From contig RHLJ01000002.1 of the NCBI GenBank assembly GCA_003712055.1, positions 1 to 64,000 on the forward strand: DNA of 64,000 bases, given 5' to 3'. The DNA comes from Balneola sp. Lineage in GTDB: Bacteria; Bacteroidota; Rhodothermia; Balneolales; Balneolaceae. Position numbers and translations under genes: made by a program. The notes below the pieces were generated by a model, which saw only the letters and a program-made list of their open reading frames with translations, had not been told where the DNA came from and searched no databases. Below are positions 7,378-16,206 of this stretch, one piece after another (the first letter of the stretch is position 1; each line of letters starts with the position of its first letter).

Positions 7378-8505
7378 ATGAAATTATTTGATGTTTATCC
7401 TCTATTTGATGTAGAACCGGTTGAGGCAGATGGCTGCCTGGTATTTGATCGCCAACACAATGCATACCTGGATTTTTATGGTGGTCATGCTGTGATTTCA
7501 ATTGGCCACGGGCACCCTCATTATGTAGAAAGGATCTCCAAACAACTGGGAAAGCTTGGGTTTTATTCAAATTCTGTTCCTATTGCAGTACAAAAGGAAC
7601 TCGCTTACAAACTTGGGCAAGCATCAGGTTATGCAAACTGGAATTTGTTCCTGGTAAACTCAGGGGCTGAGGCGATAGAAAATGCTTTTAAAGTAGCTTC
7701 GGCTTTTAACCAACGTAAGAAAATTCTTGCTTTCGATGGAGCCTTTCATGGAAGAACATCATTGGCTGTTGCTGCTACCGATAACCCGAACATTCTATTC
7801 CCGGTTAATGAAGGAGCAGAAGTTACCAGGTTATCTTTCGAAGATTTTGAAGCAACAGAAACGGCACTAACTCAGGGAGATTATTGCTGTGTGATTATTG
7901 AAGGCATCCAGGGAGTAGGTGGCATTGTTGAGCCCAGCGCTGAATTTCTGAAGCATCTCCGAACTATTTGCGACAACACAAATACAGTACTTATCCTCGA
8001 CGAAGTACAATCAGGGTTTGGTAGAACAGGTAGGTTCTTTGCTCATCAACATGCTTTTGTTCAGCCTGATGTAATTACCATGGCGAAAGGAATGGGTAAT
8101 GGGTTTCCGGTAGGGGGGATATTAATCGACCCAAAATTTGAATCTAAATACGGTATGTTGGGGACTACTTTTGGAGGTAACCATTTGGCATGCGCGGCTA
8201 CTATTGCAGTTCTTGAAGTGTTAGAAAATGAGAAACTGATTCAGAATGCTCGTGAAGTTGGAGAGTATCTTATTCAGCAATTGTCGCATATCACACAAAT
8301 TAAAGAAATTAGAGGACGTGGATTAATGATTGGGATTGAATTTGATGCTCCTGTTGCAGAAATGAGGAAGAGGCTTTTGTATGAGCAAAGAATATTTACA
8401 GGATCATCTTCTAATAAAAATACCATCCGTTTGCTTCCCCCATTAAACATCTCTACTAAAGAAGCGGACACCTTTATTGAAAGCCTGAAGGAGGTACTGA
8501 AGTGA
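7378..8505 (+). CDS. argD: Acylornithine aminotransferase
   Basis: PLP-dependent transfer of an amino group from glutamate to the acylglutamate semialdehyde, giving N-acylornithine. The 375-residue class III aminotransferase shows NSGAEAIENAFKVA, the cofactor-binding FHGRTS, ILDEVQSGFGRTG and the PLP lysine in TMAKGMGNGFPVGG near residue 240. The end overlaps argF' by 4 bases (GTGA). The insertion of the DUF559 gene is directly upstream, so argD may depend on read-through across that unit. Confidence 0.94.
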   Translation: MKLFDVYPLFDVEPVEADGCLVFDRQHNAYLDFYGGHAVISIGHGHPHYVERISKQLGKLGFYSNSVPIAVQKELAYKLGQASGYANWNLFLVNSGAEAIENAFKVASAFNQRKKILAFDGAFHGRTSLAVAATDNPNILFPVNEGAEVTRLSFEDFEATETALTQGDYCCVIIEGIQGVGGIVEPSAEFLKHLRTICDNTNTVLILDEVQSGFGRTGRFFAHQHAFVQPDVITMAKGMGNGFPVGGILIDPKFESKYGMLGTTFGGNHLACAATIAVLEVLENEKLIQNAREVGEYLIQQLSHITQIKEIRGRGLMIGIEFDAPVAEMRKRLLYEQRIFTGSSSNKNTIRLLPPLNISTKEADTFIESLKEVLK

Positions 8506-9449
8506 ATCACTTTTTGAGTAGCAAAGATCTCCCAAATCTTTCGGATGCTTTGTTGGAGGTAAAAGAAGTAAAAGCGAATCCCTTTGCTTGGAGGGAGCTT
8601 GGGAAGAATAAATCAATCTGTTTGTTATTTCTGAATCCAAGTTTAAGAACGAGGTTGAGTTCTCAGCGGGCTGCACAAAATCTTGGGCTGGATACGGTAG
8701 TGCTGGATATCAACTCGGGAGGTTGGAAGCTTGAGTTTGAAGATGGTACTGTGATGGACGGTGATAGTGCAGAGCATATTAAAGAAGCTGCTTCTGTAAT
8801 TGGTTCTTATTTCGATATTGTTGCTATTCGGGCCTTTGCCAGCTTGAAGGATAAGCAAGCCGATTATGCCGAGCAGACGCTAAACGCATTTGTAAGCTAC
8901 TGCGGGGTGCCTGTAGTAAATATGGAATCATCAACAGGGCATCCACTTCAGGCCTTTGCCGATTTGATCACCATCGATCAATACAAAGAAACGGATCGAC
9001 CAAAGGTAGTATTAACATGGGCTCCACACCCCAGGGCTCTTCCCCAAGCTGTGGCAAATTCCTTTGTTGAATGGATGAGCATAGCCAACGTAGACCTCAC
9101 AGTTACACATCCTGAAGGGTATGAACTAGCTCCTGAATATATGCACGGATTAACACCAGAGTATGATCAAAACAAAGCATTTGAAGGAGCTGATTTTATT
9201 TACGCCAAGAACTGGAGCAGTTTTTCAGAATATGGTCAGGTTTTAACAAAAGATTCTTCCTGGATGGTAAGTTCGGATAAAATGAATCTTACAAATAATG
9301 CTAAATTCATGCATTGTCTTCCTGTCCGTAGAAATGTAGTTGTACAAGATTCCGTATTGGATAGTACACAAAGTATAGTTATCGAGGAGGCGGCAAATAG
9401 GATTGTATCTATGCAAACAGTACTAAAAAAGATTTTGGAGGCTTTTTAA
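8502..9449 (+). CDS. argF': N-acylornithine carbamoyltransferase (acetyl or succinyl type)
   Basis: Moves a carbamoyl group from carbamoyl phosphate to N-acylornithine, replacing ordinary ornithine carbamoyltransferase. The 315-residue protein has the carbamoyl-phosphate loop NPSLRTR (residues 45-51) and the HCLPVRRN motif near residue 275, and from memory is close to the Bacteroides fragilis N-succinylornithine enzyme over its whole length. The residue that decides between succinyl (Pro90) and acetyl (Glu92) substrates in the characterised enzymes is Ala90 here (MDGDSAEHIKEA). GTG start, overlapping argD by 4 bases; followed by argB after 2 bases. Confidence 0.93.
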   Translation: MNHFLSSKDLPNLSDALLEVKEVKANPFAWRELGKNKSICLLFLNPSLRTRLSSQRAAQNLGLDTVVLDINSGGWKLEFEDGTVMDGDSAEHIKEAASVIGSYFDIVAIRAFASLKDKQADYAEQTLNAFVSYCGVPVVNMESSTGHPLQAFADLITIDQYKETDRPKVVLTWAPHPRALPQAVANSFVEWMSIANVDLTVTHPEGYELAPEYMHGLTPEYDQNKAFEGADFIYAKNWSSFSEYGQVLTKDSSWMVSSDKMNLTNNAKFMHCLPVRRNVVVQDSVLDSTQSIVIEEAANRIVSMQTVLKKILEAF

Positions 9450-9451
9450 GA

Positions 9452-10213
9452 ATGCATTCAGTAAAAGTGATAAAGATTGGAGGTAAGATCGCAGAAGATG
9501 ATGCAAGTCTGGAGCGATTCCTTTACCAAATCTCACTTATGAGAGGGAAGAAAGTATTAGTGCATGGAGGCGGAGTAACTGCAACCAGAATAGCCGAAAA
9601 GCTTGGTATCGAATCGGAAATGATAGAGGGTAGGAGAATTACAAGTGCGAAAATGTTGGAAGTAGCTACGATGGTGTATGGAGGGCTTATTAATAAAAAG
9701 ATTGTAGCAAAACTTCAGCAAAAGCATGTGTATGCTGTTGGGCTTACTGGCGCGGATTTAAATATTGTTCAGTCCATTAAAAGAAGTCCTGAACCTATTG
9801 ATTTTGGATGGGTGGGTGATATTTCATCGGTAAATCATCGCGTTCTTACTAATATGTTGGAGTTGGATTGGGTTCCAGTACTGGCTCCACTTACTCACGA
9901 TGGTAACGGGAATATGCTGAATACCAATGCCGATTCCATTGCTTCTTATGTAGCCAGGGCGCTATCTGAAAACTTTCATGTAGAACTTATTCTCTGTTTT
10001 GATAAGCCAGGTGTTATGAATGGAGATAAGGTTGTAACAGAAATGAATTTATACCTCTATCGTCATTTAAAAGGCCTTGATATTATCAATAATGGAATGA
10101 TTCCTAAACTGGATCTTGGATTTAAGGCACTGAAAGCCGGGGTGAATAGAGTGACCATCAAGCATGCCGATGATATCAAGGATAGTACAAAAGGAACAAG
10201 GCTGGTGAAATGA
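9452..10213 (+). CDS. argB: N-acylglutamate kinase
   Basis: Phosphorylates the gamma-carboxyl of acylglutamate with ATP, second step of the branch. The 253-residue amino-acid-kinase fold shows KIGGKIAEDD at the start, LVHGGGVTATRIAEKLG around residues 36-52, and NTNADSIASYVA near residue 158. The short length, without an N-terminal extension helix, matches the E. coli-type kinase, which is not inhibited by arginine; feedback control may therefore act on the first-step acyltransferase (inference). Overlaps argE by 4 bases. Confidence 0.93.
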   Translation: MHSVKVIKIGGKIAEDDASLERFLYQISLMRGKKVLVHGGGVTATRIAEKLGIESEMIEGRRITSAKMLEVATMVYGGLINKKIVAKLQQKHVYAVGLTGADLNIVQSIKRSPEPIDFGWVGDISSVNHRVLTNMLELDWVPVLAPLTHDGNGNMLNTNADSIASYVARALSENFHVELILCFDKPGVMNGDKVVTEMNLYLYRHLKGLDIINNGMIPKLDLGFKALKAGVNRVTIKHADDIKDSTKGTRLVK

Positions 10214-11274
10214 GAGAGTCTATGAGTTCTAAATTAGCGATAGAGTTTTTAAAAAAGCTGATTGGGATTCAATCTTACAGCGGAGAAGAGCATGAAACGG
10301 CTTCTCTTATTGAAGAATATTTAAACTCTAACGGTTTTAAATCCCAACGAAGAAAGAACAATGTATGGGTATGGGCGGGAGAAAAAGAATCATCTAAACC
10401 AACGGTGCTTCTCAATTCTCATCATGATACCGTAAAAGCCACTTCTAAGTGGAGCTATGATCCTTTTTCACCAACTATAAAAGATGGGAAATTGATTGGC
10501 TTAGGAAGTAATGATGCTGGTGGCCCGTTGACAAGTTTGCTTCATGTGTTTCTCGAACTAGCCAAAAAGGAGCAATCTTATAACCTGGTGTTTTTGGCTT
10601 CTGCGGAAGAAGAATCTTCAGGGAAAAATGGAGTCCCTATTGTATTGGAAGAATTAGGACTAATTGATGTTGGAGTAGTTGGTGAGCCTACTTCTATGGA
10701 TATGGCTATTGCAGAACGGGGACTGGTAGTGTTAGATGGAGTAGCTCATGGCAAAAGCGGACATGCAGCAAGAGGAGAAGGTGAAAACGCGATCTACAAA
10801 GCTATGAAGGATATCGAGTGGTTTAAGAGCTTTGAGTTTGATAAGAAGTCGGATGTACTGGGGAAAATTAATATGACCGTTACCCAGATTGAGGCCGGAA
10901 CCCAGCATAATGTAGTTCCGGATGAGTGCCGTTTTGTGGTTGATGTCCGCCCTAATGAGCATTATTCAAATGAAGAAGTAGTTCAAATCATCAGAAAGTA
11001 TATTAAAAGTGAAATAACTCCGAGATCATTGAATTTGAATGCCTCCGGAATTGATCCAAATCACCCCATTGTGCAGAAGGGAAAGGAGCTGAGTATTCGC
11101 AGCTATGGTTCTCAAACAATGTCGGATCAAGTGCATATGCCTTTTCCATGTATCAAAATAGGGCCGGGTGATACTCGTCGCTCGCATACTGCTGATGAAT
11201 TTATTTATTTGAATGAAATCGAAGACGGGATAGAAATTTACCTTGAACTTTTGGACGGGTTGGAAATTAAATAG
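10210..11274 (+). CDS. argE: M20 family deacylase of the arginine pathway
   Basis: Removes the acyl group from N-acylcitrulline (or N-acylornithine), releasing the free amino acid. The 354-residue M20 zinc peptidase shows the first metal site LNSHHDTV (His72, Asp73 region), bridging Asp102 in GSNDAGG, the catalytic and metal acidic residues ASAEEES (134-136), GEPT, and a lid domain containing GKSGHAARGEGENAI. In this pathway the natural substrate would be N-acylcitrulline, because the carbamoyltransferase acts on the acylated form. The ATG overlaps the argB stop; a second ATG at 10222 is possible. Confidence 0.9.
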   Translation: MRESMSSKLAIEFLKKLIGIQSYSGEEHETASLIEEYLNSNGFKSQRRKNNVWVWAGEKESSKPTVLLNSHHDTVKATSKWSYDPFSPTIKDGKLIGLGSNDAGGPLTSLLHVFLELAKKEQSYNLVFLASAEEESSGKNGVPIVLEELGLIDVGVVGEPTSMDMAIAERGLVVLDGVAHGKSGHAARGEGENAIYKAMKDIEWFKSFEFDKKSDVLGKINMTVTQIEAGTQHNVVPDECRFVVDVRPNEHYSNEEVVQIIRKYIKSEITPRSLNLNASGIDPNHPIVQKGKELSIRSYGSQTMSDQVHMPFPCIKIGPGDTRRSHTADEFIYLNEIEDGIEIYLELLDGLEIK

Positions 11275-11283
11275 AATTGGAAA

Positions 11284-11316
11284 GTCCCCTCTTGGGAGGG
11301 GATTTAGGGGTGGGTC
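11284..11316 (+). repeat. Solo copy of the DUF559-associated repeat
   Basis: Same orientation and nearly the same sequence as 6895-6928: CCCCTCTTGGGAGGGGATTT, then AGGGGTGGGTC. It lies between argE and argH without an accompanying nuclease gene. Confidence 0.8.
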
Positions 11317-11319
11317 TTG

Positions 11320-11350
11320 TAGATTCTTCGCTCCGCTCAGAATGACAATT
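11320..11350 (+). repeat. Half-copy of the dispersed AATGACA repeat
   Basis: AGATTCTTCGCTCCGCTCAG followed by AATGACAATT abuts the solo DUF559-type repeat and ends 8 bases before argH. It matches the closing half of the element at 39395-39485. The whole argE-argH gap is therefore made of repeats. Confidence 0.65.
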
Positions 11351-11357
11351 AAGAGTT

Positions 11358-12668
11358 ATGAGTAGTAAAAAACTGTGGGAAAAAGGAATTAAAACAGACG
11401 CTCTTATCGAGCGCTTTACTGTAGGTATGGATCGTGAATTGGATCTAGAACTGGCTAAATATGACGTTCAGGGTACCATCGCACATATCACTATGCTTGA
11501 ATCTGTAGGATTGCTTGAGAAGGAGGAATTAGAAGTCTTGGTAGCAGAGTTGACAAGAATTCAGGAAGAAGTTATTAAAACAGGACACTTTGAGATAGAA
11601 GAAGGAGTGGAAGATGTCCATTCTCAGATTGAGTTAATGCTTGTAAAGGTATTGGGAGATGTTGGGAAAAAGGTGCATTCAGGGAGATCCAGGAATGATC
11701 AGGTACTACTCGATATAAAACTTTTTTTGCGTGCAGAGCTTATTCAGATTGCATCTTTAACAAAAAAATTGTTTATAGCAATGTTGAAACAGAGTGAGGC
11801 TACCAAAGAAACCTTACTTCCTGGATACACCCATACCCAAGCCGCGATGCCGTCCAGTTTCGGATTGTGGTTCGGAGCGTTCGCCGAAAACTTGGTAGAT
11901 GACCTCGTATTAGTTCAGGCTACGCATACCATTGTAAATCAAAATCCTTTAGGGTCAGCGGCAGGGTATGGTTCTTCCTTTCCCCTCGACCGATCCTTGA
12001 CTACCCGCCTCCTTGGTTTTGATAGAATGAACGTAAACGTTGTGTACGCACAAATGGGGCGTGGCAAAGTAGAGCAAACTATGGCATTCGCTATGGCTTC
12101 ACTAGCAGGTACACTCAATAAATTTGCCTCGGATGTATGTTTATATAACAGTCAAAACTTTGCGTTTCTTAAACTACCTGATGACCTGACTACAGGATCT
12201 AGTATCATGCCTCATAAGAAAAATCCGGATGTATTCGAGCTAATCCGTGCCAAAACAAATCTTATAAAGGCGCTTCCAGGCACTATTAATTCCGTACTTG
12301 CAAACCTTACTTCAGGATATCATCGAGATTTCCAGGTCTTAAAGGAAGTTCTTTTCCCGGCGATTAAAGAACTAAAAGACTGTCTTTATATCTCCGAATA
12401 TGCTATCGATAAGATTATGGTTAACGAGGAGATCCTTGACGATCCAAAGTACAGGCTTATTTTTTCTGTTGAGGCCGTAAATGAATTAGTTCTTCAGGGT
12501 ATTCCATTTAGAGAGGCCTATCAACAGGTTGCAAAAGAGATAGAAGAAGGAACGTTTGAACCTCCAAAGGAAGTCAAGCATACTCATGAAGGTAGTATTG
12601 GGAATCTTGGTAATGAATTAATCAAAGAAAGAATGGAGAAGGTGTATTCCGGATTTATCTCCATTTAG
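11358..12668 (+). CDS. argH: Argininosuccinate lyase
   Basis: Splits argininosuccinate into arginine and fumarate, last step of the pathway. The 436-residue member of the fumarase/aspartase superfamily shows HSGRSRNDQV near residues 108-117, LPGYTHTQAAMP near 155, and the superfamily signature GSSIMPHKKNP near 280. It closes the arginine cluster. The 83-base gap from argE, filled by two dispersed repeats, is the longest in the operon apart from the DUF559 unit, so argH may have its own promoter or depend on read-through. Confidence 0.96.
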   Translation: MSSKKLWEKGIKTDALIERFTVGMDRELDLELAKYDVQGTIAHITMLESVGLLEKEELEVLVAELTRIQEEVIKTGHFEIEEGVEDVHSQIELMLVKVLGDVGKKVHSGRSRNDQVLLDIKLFLRAELIQIASLTKKLFIAMLKQSEATKETLLPGYTHTQAAMPSSFGLWFGAFAENLVDDLVLVQATHTIVNQNPLGSAAGYGSSFPLDRSLTTRLLGFDRMNVNVVYAQMGRGKVEQTMAFAMASLAGTLNKFASDVCLYNSQNFAFLKLPDDLTTGSSIMPHKKNPDVFELIRAKTNLIKALPGTINSVLANLTSGYHRDFQVLKEVLFPAIKELKDCLYISEYAIDKIMVNEEILDDPKYRLIFSVEAVNELVLQGIPFREAYQQVAKEIEEGTFEPPKEVKHTHEGSIGNLGNELIKERMEKVYSGFISI

Positions 12669-12726
12669 TTATGCTTGTAGAAGTCAGGTAATTCGATGAA
12701 CATTTTATTTAATTCCAAGGAATTTT

Positions 12727-12847
12727 TGCGAGGAGTTCGAAAGCAGTATACTCATTGAGTAATCGTATCGACGAAGCAATCTCCACGAATACGACTCTAT
12801 CACAAGATTGCTTCAGGACTAGCTATCGCTTCGCCCTTCGCAAAGAC
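12727..12847. repeat. Dispersed intergenic palindromic repeat
   Basis: The 354-base gap after argH holds no gene that I can support. It contains GAAGCAATCT (12773-12782) and its exact reverse complement AGATTGCTTC (12805-12814), bracketed by TGCGAGGAGTTCG on the left and CGCTTCGCCCTTCGCA on the right, which are also roughly complementary. This is the wording of interspersed repeats common in Bacteroidota genomes. Confidence 0.55.
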
Positions 12848-13022
12848 TTTTTTCTTTGTGAGACCTGTCTAAGCTCGAGATCGGTAGCTTGTATGGTTTT
12901 TCAGTCATAGATTCTAACATCTATAGGGATGTCTTAAGAAGTAAAATTAATTAAAGAGAGAATCTTCTCATTTTCTTTTAAGACTCAATTCTACACTTTA
13001 TAGGCTCAATTATTATAACACT

Positions 13023-13529
13023 ATGCCTATGAAGTACTTAAACCATTTTATCATAGCAATTTCATCGCTAGCTATTCTTTTATCAGCATATTCTGTGTAT
13101 GAACCTTCCGATAAAGAGGAAAAAAGTTATGAGTACCTGAATCAAGAACTTGAAAATGCAAAAAGCTTTACGCTCGAGGTAATGGAGGCGATGCCGGAAG
13201 AAAACTATGGGTATAAGCCCGGAGAAGAGATGAGAACTTTCAGAGCTCAGGGTTTTCATATCGCCTACAGCCTGGAATGGTTTACCGCTCAGATAAAAAG
13301 AGAGCCTATTCCCTGGGAACCAGGTGATGAGGATAGACTAAGTAAGGAAGAGCTAATTGAATACACAGCAGCTCAGTTTGATGATTTCATAAGCTTTATT
13401 CAGGGAGCAGAAGAAAATGGACAACTAACGGCAGCAGTACTTAGAACACTACGTCATAATTCTCATCATAGAGGACAGATGGTAGCATATTTCCGGGCAA
13501 ATGGTATGGCTCCTCCAGCATACCGATAA
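13023..13529 (+). CDS. Membrane-anchored or exported DinB-like protein
   Basis: A 168-residue protein. A hydrophobic segment at residues 8-25 is followed by a helical bundle resembling the DinB/YfiT superfamily. Likely metal ligands are the His in FHIAYSLEWF (about residue 79) and HNSHHRGQMVAYFRANG near the C-terminus, the usual third-helix signature. Related proteins are thiol-dependent transferases or stress proteins; the substrate here is unknown. An N-terminal export signal is less usual in this superfamily and implies action outside the cytoplasm. The ATG at 13029 (MKYLNHF) is an equally good start. Confidence 0.75.
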   Translation: MPMKYLNHFIIAISSLAILLSAYSVYEPSDKEEKSYEYLNQELENAKSFTLEVMEAMPEENYGYKPGEEMRTFRAQGFHIAYSLEWFTAQIKREPIPWEPGDEDRLSKEELIEYTAAQFDDFISFIQGAEENGQLTAAVLRTLRHNSHHRGQMVAYFRANGMAPPAYR

Positions 13530-13545
13530 GCTAACGGAACTTATA

Positions 13546-14280
13546 TTACAAGAAAGAACGCCAGGTGTTTAATCCTTCAAAAGCCGGGATCATACGGCTT
13601 CCATACCAACTGAACCACTCCCCATCAGTAAGCATTATTTTGCTGTTGGGTAAGTATGACTGGAGCTCCCGGATATGTTTTTCCCTAAATGGGAAGGGTT
13701 CACTACTCAATAGCACTAATTCAGGTGATAACCCAATTAACTCATCCATGGAAGTAGTTGGGTATCTTTTCTGCTCTTCAAACACATTTCTAAGGGCATA
13801 ATGAGCCATTACATCATGGATGTAAGTGTCGTTTCCAATAGTCATCCAGGGATCTTTCCAGATAAAATAAGCTGTATTTATTGTGCTAGTGGCTCTTTCA
13901 TGGTCCAGGAGCCCTTCAATCTTGGCTACCATTGCATTTGAAGAATCAGGCACGCCCAGTTTTTCTCCTATAAACCGAATGAATTTTAACCCTTCATCAA
14001 TAGTACCAATATCAGAAAGTACTACTTCAACCTCCCTTTCCAGTATTTCAATATCAGACTTCCGGTTTTCTTCTTTATTAGCAATGATCAAATCGGGGTT
14101 AAGAGAGAGAATCTTCTCGATATTTGGGTTTTTAGTACCCCCGCAAATTGAAATAGTATTTACTCTATCTTCAGGATGTATACAAAACCGGGTTCGGCCA
14201 ATAATCTGTCGATCCAGTCCGAGATCAAAGAGTAATTCGGTAAGGCTAGGAACCAGGCTGATAATTCTTTTGTATGCCAT
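13546..14280 (-). CDS. BtuF-like substrate-binding protein lacking a signal peptide
   Basis: A 244-residue protein of the helical-backbone metal receptor fold used for cobalamin and siderophore capture. It begins MAYKRIISLVPSLTELLFDLG, the usual first strand, and carries GRTRFCIHP, GGTKNPNIEKI and LNPDLIIANKEEN. I chose the ATG at 14280 because the family starts there. An upstream in-frame ATG at 14313 adds only MVFMLCIVSSV, too short and uncharged for a good signal peptide. No ABC permease or ATPase lies nearby. It may be a cytoplasmic cobalamin- or metal-binding protein. Divergent from the flavin monooxygenase, with 36 bases between starts. Confidence 0.75.
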   Translation of the reverse strand: MAYKRIISLVPSLTELLFDLGLDRQIIGRTRFCIHPEDRVNTISICGGTKNPNIEKILSLNPDLIIANKEENRKSDIEILEREVEVVLSDIGTIDEGLKFIRFIGEKLGVPDSSNAMVAKIEGLLDHERATSTINTAYFIWKDPWMTIGNDTYIHDVMAHYALRNVFEEQKRYPTTSMDELIGLSPELVLLSSEPFPFREKHIRELQSYLPNSKIMLTDGEWFSWYGSRMIPAFEGLNTWRSFL

Positions 14281-14316
14281 AACTGAAGATACAATACATA
14301 GCATAAATACCATCGA

Positions 14317-15351
14317 ATGGAGCTTGGAATCTATACATTTGTTGAAAATACTCCCGATCTGTTAACGGGCAATACACTACATCCAGCTGAACGCCTTGCA
14401 AATCTGATGGAAGAAATAGAAGTAGCAGATCAGGCAGGTTTAGATGTTTATGCCATTGGAGAGCATCACAGGGAAGAATTTGTGGCATCCTCACCAACTA
14501 CCTTACTGGCTGCTGCTGCTATTAAAACCACGAGTATCAAATTAAGCAGTTCGGTCACAGTGTTGGGTTCAGAAGATCCAGTTCGGGTATTTCAGCAGTT
14601 TTCTACTATTGACCTGCTTTCTAAAGGGAGAGCAGAGATCATCGTTGGAAGGGGCTCCTTTATTGAATCTTTTCCTTTGTTCGGTTATGATCTAAACGAC
14701 TATGAAGAGCTATTTGAAGAAAAGCTTCAGCTCTTACTGGAATTAAGAGAAAAGGAAAAGATAACCTGGAGCGGAAAGTTTAGAGCCTCTATTGACGATC
14801 GTGGTATCTATCCACAACCATATCAAGAAAGGATCCCAATCTGGAGGGCAGTAGGAGGTACACCAAAATCAGCGTACATAACCGGCGCTCTGGGCTTACC
14901 TATGGCTCTTGCTATTATTGGGGGTTATCCGGCACAATTCAAACAGATTGCTGATTTACACCAGAGAGGGGCTTCAGAAAATGATCAGCCAAAGCAGAGG
15001 CTTAGCATCAACTCACATGGTTTTATTGCAGAATCTTCACAAGAAGCTTCAGACATTTCATTCCCATCTTTTAAACAGGTAATGGATAAAATTGGAAGAG
15101 AACGAGGGTGGTCTCCAATGAGTAGAGCTCAGTTTGATGCTTCCACAACTTTAGAAGGGGCAAATTTTGTGGGAAGTCCTCAGCAGGTAATTGATAAAAT
15201 CATGTACCAGCATGAAATATTTGGGCACGACCGTTTTTTGATGCAAATGACAGTCGGCTCGATAGAGCACTCAAAGGTCTTAAAATCGATTGAGCTTTTT
15301 GCTACAGAAGTAGCTCCGGTAATACGGAAGGAACTGGCAGTTAAAAGCTAG
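14317..15351 (+). CDS. LLM-class flavin-dependent oxidoreductase
   Basis: A 344-residue luciferase-like TIM-barrel protein, expected to use reduced FMN. It shows the family N-terminus (MELGIYTFVENTPD), AGLDVYAIGEHHREEF near residue 45, SSVTVLGSEDPVRVFQQFSTIDLLSKGRAEIIVGRGSF near 90-124, and IPIWRAVGGTPKSA near 172. The substrate cannot be told. It is divergent from the BtuF-like gene and overlaps the 3' end of the opposing kinase gene by 4 bases. Confidence 0.87.
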   Translation: MELGIYTFVENTPDLLTGNTLHPAERLANLMEEIEVADQAGLDVYAIGEHHREEFVASSPTTLLAAAAIKTTSIKLSSSVTVLGSEDPVRVFQQFSTIDLLSKGRAEIIVGRGSFIESFPLFGYDLNDYEELFEEKLQLLLELREKEKITWSGKFRASIDDRGIYPQPYQERIPIWRAVGGTPKSAYITGALGLPMALAIIGGYPAQFKQIADLHQRGASENDQPKQRLSINSHGFIAESSQEASDISFPSFKQVMDKIGRERGWSPMSRAQFDASTTLEGANFVGSPQQVIDKIMYQHEIFGHDRFLMQMTVGSIEHSKVLKSIELFATEVAPVIRKELAVKS

Positions 15352-16196
15352 AAGAACTGCTTGAGCAGAGCCTCAGCCTTGCCGATATATCCACCTCCAA
15401 AAAGGTTTACATGAACCAGAACAGGATAAAGATTGCACAGTTTGAGTCGCTCTTCATAACCTTTTTTCAAAGGGTATTCTTCATTGTATCCATTATAGAA
15501 ATCCTGAGAAAAACCTCCGAATAATTTAGTCATAGCAATGTCCATCTCACGATGACCAAAATAGACTGCTGGATCATAAATACTGATCCTTCCATCAACT
15601 GTGAACATATAGTTACCAGCCCAGAGATCACCATGAAGTAGGGCGGGAGGTTCATCCGGGAAAACCACATAGGTATAATTCATTACACGATCGAAAATGG
15701 ATAAAAACCTTTTAGGAAGTTTTCCGGAATCAAAGGCCATTTTGACCTGGGGTTCGAGGCGTTCCCTCATGAAGAATTCTAACCAATCAGCATGATACTT
15801 ATTGGATTGAGGAAGCTTACCAATGTAGTTTGGTTCATCAAGCCCAAATAGTTCGTTCGATTTACAATGCAGTCTGGCCAACTGAACCCCGAACTCAAAA
15901 GAATTGCCCGTGTTTGATTCCTCAATAAATTCAAGGAGTAGAAAGGTATCCCCAAAGCCAATTACTTCGGGGATGTGAAGCTCTGAATTCGCTGAAACCA
16001 GGAGTTCTAGTCCAAGAGCTTCTTTTTCGAACATGTCAGCCGGAGTGTATGTATTCCACTTTAAGAAATACCGATCTCCTGAATCCATTTCAATCTTAAC
16101 CGCCTGGTTTATATCCCCACCATGGAGAGCCTCCTGTTCAGCTACTCTTGAACCGGTTGCCTCTTCTATGGAAAACTGGATGGATTCAGGAATCAC
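15348..16196 (-). CDS. Fructosamine kinase family protein
   Basis: A 282-residue protein-kinase-like enzyme of the fructosamine-3-kinase family, which phosphorylates sugars attached to amines so that they fall off, a repair of glycated proteins. It shows ATP-site strands (NQAVKIE...YFLKWN near residues 30-46), the catalytic loop LLHGDLWAGNYMF near 188-200, and metal-binding SIYDPAVYFGHREMDIAM near 207-224. It begins 10 bases after fabF ends, so the two are probably cotranscribed. The reason for that pairing is not evident. Confidence 0.87.
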   Translation of the reverse strand: MIPESIQFSIEEATGSRVAEQEALHGGDINQAVKIEMDSGDRYFLKWNTYTPADMFEKEALGLELLVSANSELHIPEVIGFGDTFLLLEFIEESNTGNSFEFGVQLARLHCKSNELFGLDEPNYIGKLPQSNKYHADWLEFFMRERLEPQVKMAFDSGKLPKRFLSIFDRVMNYTYVVFPDEPPALLHGDLWAGNYMFTVDGRISIYDPAVYFGHREMDIAMTKLFGGFSQDFYNGYNEEYPLKKGYEERLKLCNLYPVLVHVNLFGGGYIGKAEALLKQFF

Positions 16197-16206
16197 TTAC
16201 CCGTAC

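Noticed and set aside
12669-13022. Searched the post-argH gap for a CRISPR-like or RNA gene
   Set aside because: Only one palindromic dispersed repeat is present; no regularly spaced repeats or tRNA-like fold.
13883-14365. Plus-strand open frame of 160 codons opposite the BtuF-like gene
   Set aside because: Ser/Ile-rich shadow with no motif; the minus-strand frame has clear family motifs.
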